NCBI GenBank assembly: GCA_964415175.1
Contig: CAYPYG010000002.1
Location: forward strand, 1-64,000
Direction of reading: 5' to 3'
Source: UBA2231 sp964415175
Lineage (GTDB): Bacteria; Elusimicrobiota; Elusimicrobia; Elusimicrobiales; UBA9959
Length of the DNA stretch: 64,000 nt
Shown one piece after another: positions 41,224 through 49,128 of the stretch (position 1 is its first letter; every line of letters starts with the position of its first letter). The position numbers were made by a program, and so were the translations under genes. Below the pieces are notes generated by a model. That model had not been told where the DNA came from. It made no database searches and saw only the letters and a program-made list of their open reading frames with translations.

Positions 41224-42244
41224 CCGAGGCCAGCTGGCCGCAGGCGCCGCGTATATCGCCGCCGAGGCTCTTGCGCACGGTGACGGAAGCCCCCAGCATC
41301 TCCAGGAAACCGGCGAAGGCCCTCACTTTTTCGCGCGCGGGCGCGCGGTACTTGCCGCCGGTCTCGTTGTAGGCTATCAGGTTTATCGTGAAATACTTCA
41401 GCGGCGCCACGGTCTTTATCCACTCGTAGAGCTGCCTGGCGTTCTTTTCCTCGGCGTTCACCCCTTCCATCAGCGCGTACTCTATGAAGATCTGCCGGCG
41501 CGTGACGCGCAGGTATTCCTCCATCGCCTTGGCCAGCTTGCGCAGCGGGTAAAGCTTGTTCATCGGGACCAGCTTGTCGCGCACTTCCTCGTCGACGGTA
41601 TGCAGCGAGACGGCGAGATTGACCTGCGGGAACTCCCGCGCGAAGCGCAGTATGCCCTGCGCGTGACCGGCGGTGGAGACCGAGATATGCCGCTGGCCGA
41701 TGCCGAAATAGTCCGGGTCGGAGAGCTTCCTGAGGGCTTCCGACACCGCGTTGTAGTTCATGAAAGGCTCGCCCATGCCCATGAACACCACGCCGCCCAC
41801 GCGGCGGCCGGGGCACTCCTTGGCCAGGTATTGTCCCCAGAAAAGGACCTGGTCCGTTATCTCCCCGGGAGAGAGGTTGCGCTTGAGGCCCTTGCGGCCG
41901 GTGGCGCAGAAGGGACAGCGCACGCCGCAGCCGACCTGCGTGGAAACGCAGACCGTCCATTTCTCCGCGGCCAGGTTCAGCAGCACGGACTCGACCACCT
42001 CGCCGTCCCTGAGGCGGAACGAGGCCTTGACCGCGTCGCCGGCCGCCGAGACCAGCACCTGCTCCGGCACGAGAGAAAGCGGGCGGAACCGGCGGGCCAG
42101 TTCCCCGCGCAGCGGGGCGGGCAGCGCCGTGATGGCGTCGAAACCCGGCGCGAACTTCTTATAGAAAGCCTCGCGTATCTGCTTGGCGCGGAAATGCGGC
42201 TCCCCTTTCTCTTTAAGCCAGGCCTCTATTTTGGTCAGTTCCAT
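41201..42244 (-). CDS. rlmN: 23S rRNA (adenine-2503-C2)-methyltransferase RlmN
   Basis: 347 residues, radical SAM. The cluster motif is CGVRCPFCATG (Cys near 114, 118, 121); other landmarks are VSTQVGCG, GVVFMGMGEPFMNYN and HISVSTAGHA. The methyl-carrying Cys near the C-terminus is in GACGQL. It methylates A2503 of 23S rRNA and A37 of some tRNAs. Start context is weak for an SD. Its 3' end overlaps the convergent DUF3137-like gene. Confidence 0.95.
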   Translation of the reverse strand: MELTKIEAWLKEKGEPHFRAKQIREAFYKKFAPGFDAITALPAPLRGELARRFRPLSLVPEQVLVSAAGDAVKASFRLRDGEVVESVLLNLAAEKWTVCVSTQVGCGVRCPFCATGRKGLKRNLSPGEITDQVLFWGQYLAKECPGRRVGGVVFMGMGEPFMNYNAVSEALRKLSDPDYFGIGQRHISVSTAGHAQGILRFAREFPQVNLAVSLHTVDEEVRDKLVPMNKLYPLRKLAKAMEEYLRVTRRQIFIEYALMEGVNAEEKNARQLYEWIKTVAPLKYFTINLIAYNETGGKYRAPAREKVRAFAGFLEMLGASVTVRKSLGGDIRGACGQLASANLKGKK

Positions 42245-42282
42245 GGGGTAAGTATATAAATTATCGGCGGCGGCCCGGAAAA

Positions 42283-42308
42283 TAAAAAAGCCCCTCGCGG
42301 GGCTTTTT
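42283..42308 (-). terminator. Rho-independent terminator of the secreted hydrolase gene
   Basis: On the minus strand: AAAAAGCCCC, a GCGA loop, GGGGCTTTTTT. It is nearly symmetric but the T-run is longest reading away from the hydrolase gene at 42326. Confidence 0.88.
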
Positions 42309-42325
42309 CACGGCCGCGGGCGGAC

Positions 42326-43417
42326 CTAGTTCTTGGCCGCCGGGTCCACTATCGGCACGGCCACGTACGGTTCGAACACGCGGATAGAGATCTCCTTCTC
42401 TATCGACTTCAGCACCGTGGAGAAGTCGCCGAGATAGGAGAAATGCCATTTCTTTATGTCGCGTATGCGCCAGAGGTCCTTCTTGGCCTCTTTGCGCAGC
42501 GGTTTGTTGTGCAGGATGAGGTCGATGAGGGTCGGCTCCACGTTCTCCACGCCGCCGTCCACCCGCACATTGATGTCCGCCGGTCTTATCTCGTTCGAGT
42601 AGGGATCGCGGCCGGACCAGATATTGCGCCACTGCAGGACATTGGCGGGATGGGAGGCCTTCTTCTCCAGGTCCTCTTTCTTTATGCCTATCTTTATGAA
42701 AAGGGCGACAACGGGATTGGAAGGGACCAGCGGCGACCCCGTCGTTATCAGCCGGTCGATAACGATGTCGGGGCGGGTCCTGGAAAGACGGTGCAGCGTT
42801 TCGTGCATGAGCATGCTGCCCCAGCTGTGCGCCAGTATGTATATGGGGCGCCGGCCGCCGTATTCGGCGTGCACGGCGGCCAGCCTTTCCATGAAAACGG
42901 GAACGACCTGGTCCGTGTCGTCCGGATCGCGCGACCACTGGAAAGGGACCACCGTGACCCCGGCCGCGGCGCAGCCGGGATACTCGCGTATCCGCTGCTC
43001 CAGGTAATCGTCCGGCAGTTTTATCCTCTCCGAGAGCGGCTCCTCCCCGGCGTCGAGCATGAAATGTTCCGTGTTGAAAGCCTCGACCTCGCCGGCCAGG
43101 AGGGCCTCGTCCAGGGACTTGCCGGGAAAGAAGCGGCGGATTATCCTAAGTATAAAACCCAGTTCCAGTTTCCCGGGGCCTATCTCGTCGAAACGCAGGC
43201 CGGCCACGGTGACGACCACGGGCGCGGCGCTTTCCGAAGGCAGCGCGGCAGGCGGGTCGGCGGGACCGCACTTTTCGGGCAGCGTCAGTTCGCAGCCCCG
43301 CGGGTTGTCGAAGAAGTCCGGCCCGCAAGGCGCCGCGGCGGCGGGGGACTGGCAGAAGAAGGAGACCGACAGGACAAAACCTGCGATCTTTATCATAGGT
43401 TTCATGATGTTCGTCAT
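42326..43417 (-). CDS. Secreted alpha/beta-hydrolase, lipase- or esterase-like
   Basis: 363 residues. A signal peptide (cut near AAAAP, about residue 29) is followed by a mature protein with the nucleophile elbow ILAHSWGSMLMHETLH (Ser near 195), the usual G/A-x-S-x-G layout. A catalytic Asp (SGRDPYSNE region) and His (KKWHFSYLGDF near 333) follow in order. Before the elbow, a strand-and-pocket block mentions FQWSRDPDDTDQV. Substrate unknown; lipids or esters in the envelope are likely. ATG codons at 43417 and 43405 are both possible starts and neither has a strong SD. Divergent from the hairpin leader. Confidence 0.8.
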   Translation of the reverse strand: MTNIMKPMIKIAGFVLSVSFFCQSPAAAAPCGPDFFDNPRGCELTLPEKCGPADPPAALPSESAAPVVVTVAGLRFDEIGPGKLELGFILRIIRRFFPGKSLDEALLAGEVEAFNTEHFMLDAGEEPLSERIKLPDDYLEQRIREYPGCAAAGVTVVPFQWSRDPDDTDQVVPVFMERLAAVHAEYGGRRPIYILAHSWGSMLMHETLHRLSRTRPDIVIDRLITTGSPLVPSNPVVALFIKIGIKKEDLEKKASHPANVLQWRNIWSGRDPYSNEIRPADINVRVDGGVENVEPTLIDLILHNKPLRKEAKKDLWRIRDIKKWHFSYLGDFSTVLKSIEKEISIRVFEPYVAVPIVDPAAKN

Positions 43418-43447
43418 AGCGCCTAAGATGGAATTTAAGGAAATTTA

Positions 43448-43461
43448 TTGACGATAGTCAA
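43448..43461. promoter_or_regulatory. TTGAC-GATA-GTCAA palindrome
   Basis: A perfect 5-4-5 inverted repeat 31 bases upstream of the hydrolase start in the divergent region. Likely an operator or part of the hydrolase promoter. Confidence 0.4.
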
Positions 43462-43539
43462 TAGGGGGAGGCCCGCGGCCCGCGCCGGAACCGGAAAGGA
43501 GGCGCCGACCCGGGACGCCACCGCGGGCCCGATTTTAAG

Positions 43540-43545
43540 TATACT
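43540..43545 (+). promoter_or_regulatory. -10 box for the hairpin leader and AmgK-RapZ operon
   Basis: TATACT preceded by AAG, with transcription expected to begin near 43552, directly before the hairpin array. A leader of about 275 bases would result. No clear -35. Confidence 0.5.
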
Positions 43546-43566
43546 TTCCATTGAAAAAATCAGAGG

Positions 43567-43812
43567 AAGGTGAGGCCCGCCCCATGGAGCGGCTTCCGGT
43601 GGAAGCCGCGTGCGGGCCGCAAGGCCGGAGCCGGTTCCCTGCGTAAGCGGAACCGGCGAGGTGAGGACCTGCGGTGCAGGTCCGCAAGGCCGCAGGCGAT
43701 TCCCCGCGTAAGCGGAATCGCCGAGGTGGGGTCGCGCAATCCCGCTATGCGGGCTATGCGTGACTGGCCGGAGAAAGCCGCTATCCCCGCAAGGCGAGGA
43801 CAAGTGCGGCTT
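43567..43812 (+). ncRNA. Array of six hairpins with compensated stems, 5' leader of the AmgK-RapZ gene
   Basis: Hairpins are H1 43574-43618, H2 43630-43657, H3 43665-43683, H4 43695-43722, H5 43731-43764, H6 43775-43812. Two tandem units share the order GAGGTGA, hairpin with GGT loop (H1, H3), spacer GCAAGGCCGNA, hairpin with a ten-base loop ending GCGTAAGC (H2, H4). Stems differ but stay paired: H2 GCCGGTTCC and H4 GGCGATTCC differ at two places and both partners change accordingly. H1 has an inner stem GCGGCTTCC-GGT-GGAAGCCGC within an outer GGCCCGC/GCGGGCC. The array ends 13 bases before the ATG. This pattern indicates a conserved RNA structure or a REP-type repeat cluster; I know no named family that fits. 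Confidence 0.65.
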
Positions 43813-43825
43813 ATCGGAGGCGAAT

Positions 43826-45319
43826 ATGGCGGAACAGACTGGGACCGAAAAAAGAGAGACCCTGGCGGCGATCTCGGAGCAGAACCTCCGGACGCTGTAC
43901 AAGAAGACCTTCGGCCTCGAGCCGGAAACCGCGGAACCGCTCAAGGGCGACGGCTCGGCCCGCACCCTAATCCGCCTGCGTTCCGCCGGCCGTTCGGTCA
44001 TCGGCGCCATCGGCCCCGACAAACTGGAGAACGCCGCCTTCCTGGGATTCTCGCGGCACTTCCGAAAGGAAGGCTTCCCGGTGCCCGAGATCTACGCCGC
44101 GGACCCCGCCAACGGCGTCTACCTGGAAGAGGACCTGGGAGACACCACCCTTTTCGGCTTCCTGCAGAAAGAACGGAACGGCGCCGCCTTTCCCGAGAGC
44201 GTGAAGACGGAATACAAGAAGGCGCTCGACTGGCTGCCCAGGTTCCAGTTCAAGGCCAACAAGGGGCTCGATTATAAACTCTGCCATCCCCGCGGCGTCT
44301 TCGACCGCCAGTCGATAATGTGGGACCTCAACTATTTCAAGTATTACTTCCTGCGGCTCTCCAAGGTCCCGTTCAACGAGCAGAAGCTGGAGGACGATTT
44401 CAAGGCCTTCACCGATTTCCTGCTCGAGGCCGGCCACGACGGCTTCCTCTACCGCGACTTCCAGTCGCGCAACATAATGCTGCGCGACGGCGGGGCCTGG
44501 TTCATCGACTACCAGGGGGGCCGCAAAGGGCCGCCTCACTACGATATCGCCTCGCTGCTCTACGACGCCAAGGCCGACATCCCCCCGAAGGTCCGCCAGG
44601 AGCTGCTCGACCATTACATCGACAGGGCCATGGAAGTCTCGAAAATGGACAGAGAGAAGTTCATGCGCCATTTCTACGGCTTCGTCTATGTCCGCATCAT
44701 GCAGGCGCTGGGCGCCTACGGCCTGCGCGGCTTCTACGAGCGCAAGGAGCATTTCCTGCAGAGCGTGCCCTACGCCGTCAAGAACCTGGAATGGCTGCAG
44801 CGCAAAGCCGACCTGCCGGTCAAAGTGCCGGAACTCACCCGCATCTTCAAGGCGATGACCAATTCCTCCTACCTGCGCCAGTTCGGCAAGCCGAAACTGG
44901 GCCTGACCGCGCGCATCATGAGCTTCTCCTACCGCAACGGCGTGCCCGGCGACGAGAAGGGCCACGGCGGAGGCTTCGTCTTCGACTGCCGCTGCCTCCC
45001 GAACCCCGGCCGCGAGGAGCGCTACATGCCGCTGACCGGCATGGACAAGCCGGTGCGCGAGTACATCGAGGGCCTGCCCGAGGCGAAGGAGTTCCTCTCG
45101 CACGTCTTCGCGCTGGTCGACGCCGCGATAGACAATTACCGCGCGCGCAACTTCACCGACCTGATGATCTCGTTCGGCTGCACCGGCGGCCGCCACCGCT
45201 CCGTCTGGTGCGCCGAGCGGCTGGCCGAGCATCTTAAAGCGACCGGCAAGGCCGAGACCGAGCTCAATCACCGGGAGCTGGAGCGCAAACCGACCGGCGG
45301 GACGGCGGCGGACAAATGA
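43826..45319 (+). CDS. AmgK-like sugar kinase fused to RapZ C-terminal domain
   Basis: 497 residues, two domains. The first (1 to about 335) is an aminoglycoside-phosphotransferase-fold kinase: GDGSARTLIRLR, GVYLEEDLGDTTLF, the catalytic loop FLYRDFQSRNIMLRDG and metal-binding FIDYQGGRKG. With murU next door this fits AmgK, which phosphorylates N-acetylmuramate/GlcNAc at C1 in peptidoglycan recycling. The second (about 365-490) is the RapZ C-terminal domain: SFSYRNGVPGDEKGHGGGFVFD, CRCLPNPG, PLTGMDKPV and GCTGGRHRSVWCAERLAEHL. In RapZ this domain binds GlcN6P and the GlmY/GlmZ RNAs; the usual RapZ P-loop kinase half is missing. SD GGAGG precedes 43826. Overlaps murU by four bases. Confidence 0.85.
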   Translation: MAEQTGTEKRETLAAISEQNLRTLYKKTFGLEPETAEPLKGDGSARTLIRLRSAGRSVIGAIGPDKLENAAFLGFSRHFRKEGFPVPEIYAADPANGVYLEEDLGDTTLFGFLQKERNGAAFPESVKTEYKKALDWLPRFQFKANKGLDYKLCHPRGVFDRQSIMWDLNYFKYYFLRLSKVPFNEQKLEDDFKAFTDFLLEAGHDGFLYRDFQSRNIMLRDGGAWFIDYQGGRKGPPHYDIASLLYDAKADIPPKVRQELLDHYIDRAMEVSKMDREKFMRHFYGFVYVRIMQALGAYGLRGFYERKEHFLQSVPYAVKNLEWLQRKADLPVKVPELTRIFKAMTNSSYLRQFGKPKLGLTARIMSFSYRNGVPGDEKGHGGGFVFDCRCLPNPGREERYMPLTGMDKPVREYIEGLPEAKEFLSHVFALVDAAIDNYRARNFTDLMISFGCTGGRHRSVWCAERLAEHLKATGKAETELNHRELERKPTGGTAADK

Positions 45320-46050
45320 AGGCTTTCATCCTGGCGGCCGGTCTGGGCACGCGGCTGCGCCCGCTGACCGACTCGAAACCCAAGGCCCTCATAACCGCGG
45401 GGGGGAAGACCCTGCTTGAGATAATAATGCGGCGGCTGACAGCCGCCGGCGCGGACGAGTTCGTCGTCAACCTGCATCATTTCCCGGAGCAGATAGAGGA
45501 GTTCCTGCGCGCCAACGGCAATTTCGGCGCGAAGGTCTCCTTTTCCTATGAGCGGGAAAGACCGCTCGAGACCGGCGGCGGCCTCAAGCACGCCGCGCCC
45601 CTGCTCGACGGCGCCGAGCCCTTCTTCGTCCACAACGCCGACGTCTATACCGAGATGGACCTGCGGGCCATGTACCAGGCGCACCTGGGCAGCGGCGCGC
45701 TGGCCACGCTGGCCGTCATGGACCGCCCGACGACGCGCAAGTTCCTTTTCGACAACGAGGGCCGCCTGCGCGGCTGGCGCGGCAAGGAGGAGACCCGCTG
45801 GGCGCACAAGCCCTGCAAGGCCGACGCGCTGGCCTTCAGCGGCGTGCACGTGGTCTCGCCCGCCATCTTCGCCAAACTGACCGAGGAAGGCGTCTTCTCC
45901 ATGACGGACGCCTACCTGCGGCTGGCCAAAATAGGCGAGCGGATACGCCCTTTCCGCGCCGACGGCACCTACTGGGCCGATATCGGCACGCCGGAGAAAC
46001 TGGCGGCCTTAGAGGCCCGCGTCGCCCGCACCGGCCTCAAACTGGATTGA
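45316..46050 (+). CDS. murU: MurU-like N-acetylmuramate-1-phosphate uridylyltransferase
   Basis: 244 residues of sugar-nucleotide transferase. The NTP loop is MKAFILAAGLGTRLRPLTDSKPKAL; VNLHHFPEQIEEFL, LETGGGL, FFVHNADVYTEMDL and YWADIGTPEKL match the MurU branch of the NTP_transferase family. It would convert MurNAc-1-P and UTP into UDP-MurNAc, bypassing MurA and so fosfomycin. It follows the AmgK-like kinase with a four-base overlap, the classic gene pair. A mannose-1-phosphate guanylyltransferase-like role is the alternative. Confidence 0.83.
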   Translation: MKAFILAAGLGTRLRPLTDSKPKALITAGGKTLLEIIMRRLTAAGADEFVVNLHHFPEQIEEFLRANGNFGAKVSFSYERERPLETGGGLKHAAPLLDGAEPFFVHNADVYTEMDLRAMYQAHLGSGALATLAVMDRPTTRKFLFDNEGRLRGWRGKEETRWAHKPCKADALAFSGVHVVSPAIFAKLTEEGVFSMTDAYLRLAKIGERIRPFRADGTYWADIGTPEKLAALEARVARTGLKLD

Positions 46051-46081
46051 GTTCTTTCGATAAGGAGACAATGGGGGTGGC

Positions 46082-46252
46082 GGCGGATTCGCGGAGAAAA
46101 ACCCTTCGGAGCCGCGAGCTTACGGAGTTCGCGCCGCAGCTAGCCGGTGGAATCACTATCCTGAGGGAGCGGAGGCGCGGACGAGCGCTCGCGGCGAGAG
46201 CGGGAAGCGCGCGCACGGTGTGCGCGACGCTGTTTTTTCGAAGCGAACCGCC
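46082..46252. repeat. Dispersed 171-base inverted-repeat element (family E, copy A)
   Basis: Arms 46082-46102 (GGCGGATTCGCGGAGAAAAAC) and 46232-46252 pair with few mismatches. The inner 129 bases are about 80 percent identical to those of the copy at 56944: shared tracts include CGGAGCCGCGAGCTTACGGAG, GCGCCGCAGCT, CCGGTGGAATC and CACGGTGTGCG. The arms differ between copies while staying self-complementary. Beyond the right arm lies ATAGTTATTCC, also found beyond copy C at 8053-8063. It fills the gap between murU and a methyltransferase gene. Short ORFs inside it are not supported. Confidence 0.75.
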
Positions 46253-46277
46253 GACAGGACCCCGATAGTTATTCCAT

Positions 46278-47069
46278 ATGAAAAAAACGAAGCACTCCAT
46301 ACCCGACGGCACCCAGGTCTACTGGAGCGGCCTCCACTACGACAGCGACAACCTCGCCGACCCCGGCGACGAGAAACATTACCTGGCACTAGCCAAGGCC
46401 GCCCGCGGGCCCGTCCTGGAACTGGCCTGCGGCACCGGCCGGCTCGCCATACCGCTCCGGAAAGCCGGCATGGACATCACCGGCCTCGACGTGTCCGCGC
46501 CCATGCTGGAACGGGCCCGCGCCAAAGCGGAGGCGGCCGGCCTGAAGATGGACTTCATCCGCGGCGACGCCAGGAAATTCCGCCTGAAGAAGAAGTTCAA
46601 GCTGATCTTCATCGCCTACAACTCGATGCAGCACATACACTCCATAGAGGACCTGGAGGCCTTCTTCTCGTCCGTGAAAGCGCATCTCGCGCCCGGCGGA
46701 AAGTTCGCCTTCGACGTCTTCAACCCGGACCCGCGCCACCTCTCGCGCGACAGCGAGGAACTCATACCGATAGGCTGCTACGAAGACCCCGAAGGGAAAG
46801 GGGAGATCCTGATAAACGAGCAGTATTTCTACGACCGGCATCTCCAGAGCACCGCCGTGGTCTGGCATTACTCCAAGCGGGGGAGGAAAATAGATTCGAA
46901 ACGCCTGCGGATGCGCTGCTTCTTCCCGCTGGAGCTCGACTCCCTGCTGCGCTACAACGGTTTCGAGGTACTGGCCAAGTACGGCGACTTCAAGCATCGC
47001 CCGTTCGGCCCCTCCAGCTCCAAGCAGATACTGGTAACGGCGCCGGCCGGGAGGCCCGCGGGGCGCTGA
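46278..47069 (+). CDS. SAM-dependent methyltransferase (class I)
   Basis: 263 residues. SAM binding is VLELACGTGRLAIPLRKAG (near 47-65) with the acidic GLDVSAPMLERA (second strand) and FIRGDARKF. The following IFIAYNSMQHIHSIEDLEAFFSSVKAHLAPGGKFAFDVFNP is typical of Methyltransf_25-type proteins acting on small molecules. Substrate unknown. There is no SD; the ATG comes 26 bases after the E element, so the element probably contributes its promoter or leader. The TPR protein gene starts one base after its stop. Confidence 0.88.
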   Translation: MKKTKHSIPDGTQVYWSGLHYDSDNLADPGDEKHYLALAKAARGPVLELACGTGRLAIPLRKAGMDITGLDVSAPMLERARAKAEAAGLKMDFIRGDARKFRLKKKFKLIFIAYNSMQHIHSIEDLEAFFSSVKAHLAPGGKFAFDVFNPDPRHLSRDSEELIPIGCYEDPEGKGEILINEQYFYDRHLQSTAVVWHYSKRGRKIDSKRLRMRCFFPLELDSLLRYNGFEVLAKYGDFKHRPFGPSSSKQILVTAPAGRPAGR

Positions 47070-47070
47070 G

Positions 47071-47601
47071 ATGCTTTCATTCCTCTTTTACGGGGCCCTG
47101 CTGGCCGCCTTCTTCGTAGCGGGCCTCTATGTCCTGGACTGGTTCATAAAGTCCGGCGGGCGCAAAGGGAACGCCGATATATCCCTGGACGCGGTGTATA
47201 TCGCCGGGGTCGTCCTCACCGTCGCCGCCGCCTTCGCGGTCATAGGCCTCTTCACCGGCAGGCTGGCCCCGGTAAAACTGGCGTTCGCCGCCATCCTCCT
47301 GGGATCGATCGCGACATACCTGTGGCGAGCGAAGATCTCCTCCGACAACAGGAAGATCGCCCTGGAACTTCTCGCCGAAGAAGAAGCGAAGGTCCGGGAG
47401 GTCGCCCGCGCGGACCCGCGGAACGCAGCCGCCTGGGCGCGCCTGGCCGAGATCGCCGAAAAGAAGGGCGAACCGCGCAGGGCGGCGGACTATCTGCAAA
47501 AAGTCATGGAGCTGGAGCCTTCGGAAAATACGGAACTGAAGATAAGGACGCTGCGCGGACCGGACCCTTCCGGGGCGGGCCGACGTCATCCCCCCGGCTG
47601 A
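47071..47601 (+). CDS. Membrane protein with a C-terminal TPR unit
   Basis: 176 residues. Three membrane helices (about 3-24, 44-62, 68-88) precede a cytoplasmic tail with a heptad segment (KIALELLAEEEAKVREVARAD) and a TPR-like pair (NAAAWARLAEIAEKKGEPRRAADYLQKVMELEP). This fits small scaffold proteins like CcmH/YbbN-type TPR anchors. No catalytic motif. It starts one base after the methyltransferase stop. The C-terminal end is Gly/Pro-rich. It is convergent with the response regulator gene. Confidence 0.75.
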   Translation: MLSFLFYGALLAAFFVAGLYVLDWFIKSGGRKGNADISLDAVYIAGVVLTVAAAFAVIGLFTGRLAPVKLAFAAILLGSIATYLWRAKISSDNRKIALELLAEEEAKVREVARADPRNAAAWARLAEIAEKKGEPRRAADYLQKVMELEPSENTELKIRTLRGPDPSGAGRRHPPG

Positions 47602-47608
47602 CGGTCCT

Positions 47609-47980
47609 CTATCGGTTGAACTTCAGGTAGAGTTTGAGCAGGCTGGAGAGCTTGTCGAGGCCGGGCGGCTTGATGACATAGTCGTAGGCGCCCTCGGCGA
47701 CGGCCTTCTTCGCGAGGTCCTCGTTGTCCACGCCGCTTATCACTATCACGCAGCACTTGGGGTTGGTCTTGAGCGCGCGGCTGGTCAGTTCCAGCCCGGA
47801 GGCCCCGCGCACGTAAATGTCGGTCACCACGATATCGTAGGGATCGTCCGCCAGCAGGAGGCGCGCCTCCTCGGCGCCGCCGGCGCGGCTGACCGCGAGC
47901 TCGGGGAACGCGCCGAAGAGTTCCTCCAGGCGCGCGGCGACATGCGCCTCTTCCTCTATGAGCAGCAGTTTCTTTTCCAT
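47609..47980 (-). CDS. Receiver-domain response regulator
   Basis: 123 residues, receiver domain only. LLLIEEEAHVAARLEELF has Glu where most receivers have Asp pairs; the phosphoacceptor is in DIVVTDIYVRGASG (near 53), followed by VIVISGV (Ser/Thr position) and the Lys in YVIKPPG. The acidic EEE is unusual but still acidic, so phosphorylation is possible. It is last in a long minus-strand operon. I prefer the ATG at 47980 (MEKKLLL) as start; a GTG at 48013 overlaps the upstream stop and adds 11 residues unlike the fold. Confidence 0.85.
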   Translation of the reverse strand: MEKKLLLIEEEAHVAARLEELFGAFPELAVSRAGGAEEARLLLADDPYDIVVTDIYVRGASGLELTSRALKTNPKCCVIVISGVDNEDLAKKAVAEGAYDYVIKPPGLDKLSSLLKLYLKFNR

Positions 47981-48009
47981 ATCCTGCCGGGACGACGGCC
48001 GCGCGGCGC

Positions 48010-49122
48010 TCACAGGAGCTTCCGGTAGATCCGGTGCCTGCGGTACACCCTGCCGCCGACCATCTCGATGATCGAGTTGATCTTCTCGTTGTCCTCGAGC
48101 GTCCAGGACAGTTCGCCGTACTCCCAGCCGACCTTGCGCGAGGAGAGTATGGCCTGCTTTATCAGCAGCATCTCGAGGCCTTTGTTGCGGAATTCGTTCT
48201 TTACGCCGAGCGCCACCAGACGGCCCGCCTTTATCCTGAGCATCCCCAGCAGAAAGCCGGGCAGCGTCAGAGGGTTGGACAGCGTGCCCCGGGCGGCCTT
48301 CAGCGGCACGTTGAAATCGGGCAGTATCAGGCAGAAGGCCGCGGGCCGGCCTTCGACCGTCGCGAAGAAAAGGTAATCCGGCTTGAGCAGGGACCTGAGT
48401 CCCCGCGCCAGCTCGTCGATCTCGTCGCCGGTCATCGGCACGAAGCCCCAGTTCTTCCCCCAGGCGGAATTGTAGATGTCCTTCAGGTCGGCCAGCGCCT
48501 CGTCTATCCGTTTTACGTCCACGAACTCCAGTTGCACCCGGCCGTCGCGCAGGACGCGGTCCACTATCTTCTCGAAGCGCCGCGGCAGGTCCGGCGCCGA
48601 GGGGCGCTTCCAGGCCAGCAGGTCCTTCTCCCTGGCGAAACCGGCGTCCTCCACCAGCCTCAGGTAATAGGGCGGATTGTACGGGGTCATTATCGCCGGG
48701 GGGAAGTCGAAACCCTCGCAGAGCATGCCGCAGGTCTCGTTGGTCGAGGGGTTCACAGGCCCCCGGACGAACGCCATCCCCTTGGTCGCCAGCCAGGAGG
48801 CGGCCCCGGAGAAGAGGAGCCGCGAGGCGGCCAGGTCGTCCTGGCAGTCGAAAAAACCGAAAAAGCCGCAGCGCTCGTCGTGGAAGTCGTTATGGGCGCG
48901 GTTGAGTATGGCGGCTATCCTGCCCACGGGAACGCCGTCCCGGAAGGCCATGAAAAGCCGCCGCTCGGCGTGGTCCCAGAACGGGTGTCCGGGCCCCAGA
49001 AGCCGGGAGGTGTCCTTCTTCAGGTCGCCCACCCAGTAAGGATGGCCGCGGAAAAGGCGGAAAGGGAAATCCACGAACTCGGCCAGGCGGCCGTCGTCTA
49101 TTACCTGCAGGGTAAGGGGCAT
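48010..49122 (-). CDS. GNAT-fold acyltransferase, candidate bacterial ceramide synthase
   Basis: 370 residues, long for a GNAT. Recognisable pieces are PFRLFRGHPYWVGDLKKD, FWDHAERRLFMAF, GRIAAILNRAHN, a central FVRGPVNPSTNETCGML and PYNPPYYLRLVEDAGF, and a GNAT acyl-CoA half at the end (LGVKNEFRNKGLEMLLIKQAIL, ELSWTLEDN). Proteins of this type sit beside serine-palmitoyltransferase-like genes in several phyla, and the bacterial ceramide synthase of Caulobacter belongs to the GNAT superfamily. It lies seven bases after the SPT-like gene, so N-acylation of a long-chain base is a reasonable guess. Family membership is from memory, not search. Confidence 0.7.
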   Translation of the reverse strand: MPLTLQVIDDGRLAEFVDFPFRLFRGHPYWVGDLKKDTSRLLGPGHPFWDHAERRLFMAFRDGVPVGRIAAILNRAHNDFHDERCGFFGFFDCQDDLAASRLLFSGAASWLATKGMAFVRGPVNPSTNETCGMLCEGFDFPPAIMTPYNPPYYLRLVEDAGFAREKDLLAWKRPSAPDLPRRFEKIVDRVLRDGRVQLEFVDVKRIDEALADLKDIYNSAWGKNWGFVPMTGDEIDELARGLRSLLKPDYLFFATVEGRPAAFCLILPDFNVPLKAARGTLSNPLTLPGFLLGMLRIKAGRLVALGVKNEFRNKGLEMLLIKQAILSSRKVGWEYGELSWTLEDNEKINSIIEMVGGRVYRRHRIYRKLL

Positions 49123-49128
49123 TAAAAC

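Noticed and set aside
43567..43812. CRISPR-like array
   Set aside because: Spacing is irregular (91 then 65 bases), the constant parts are loops and linkers rather than a direct repeat, and no cas gene is nearby. Hairpin array fits better.
43561..43825. Known riboswitch (glmS ribozyme or similar)
   Set aside because: No ribozyme core could be recognised, and the repeat architecture is unlike any metabolite riboswitch known to me.
46037..46389. Small ORFs within the E element near 46.1 kb
   Set aside because: Their shared peptide (IPPxSCGAxSVSSRLRRV) also appears in the 57 kb copy only because the DNA is repeated; no start signals and opposite reading in unrelated contexts.
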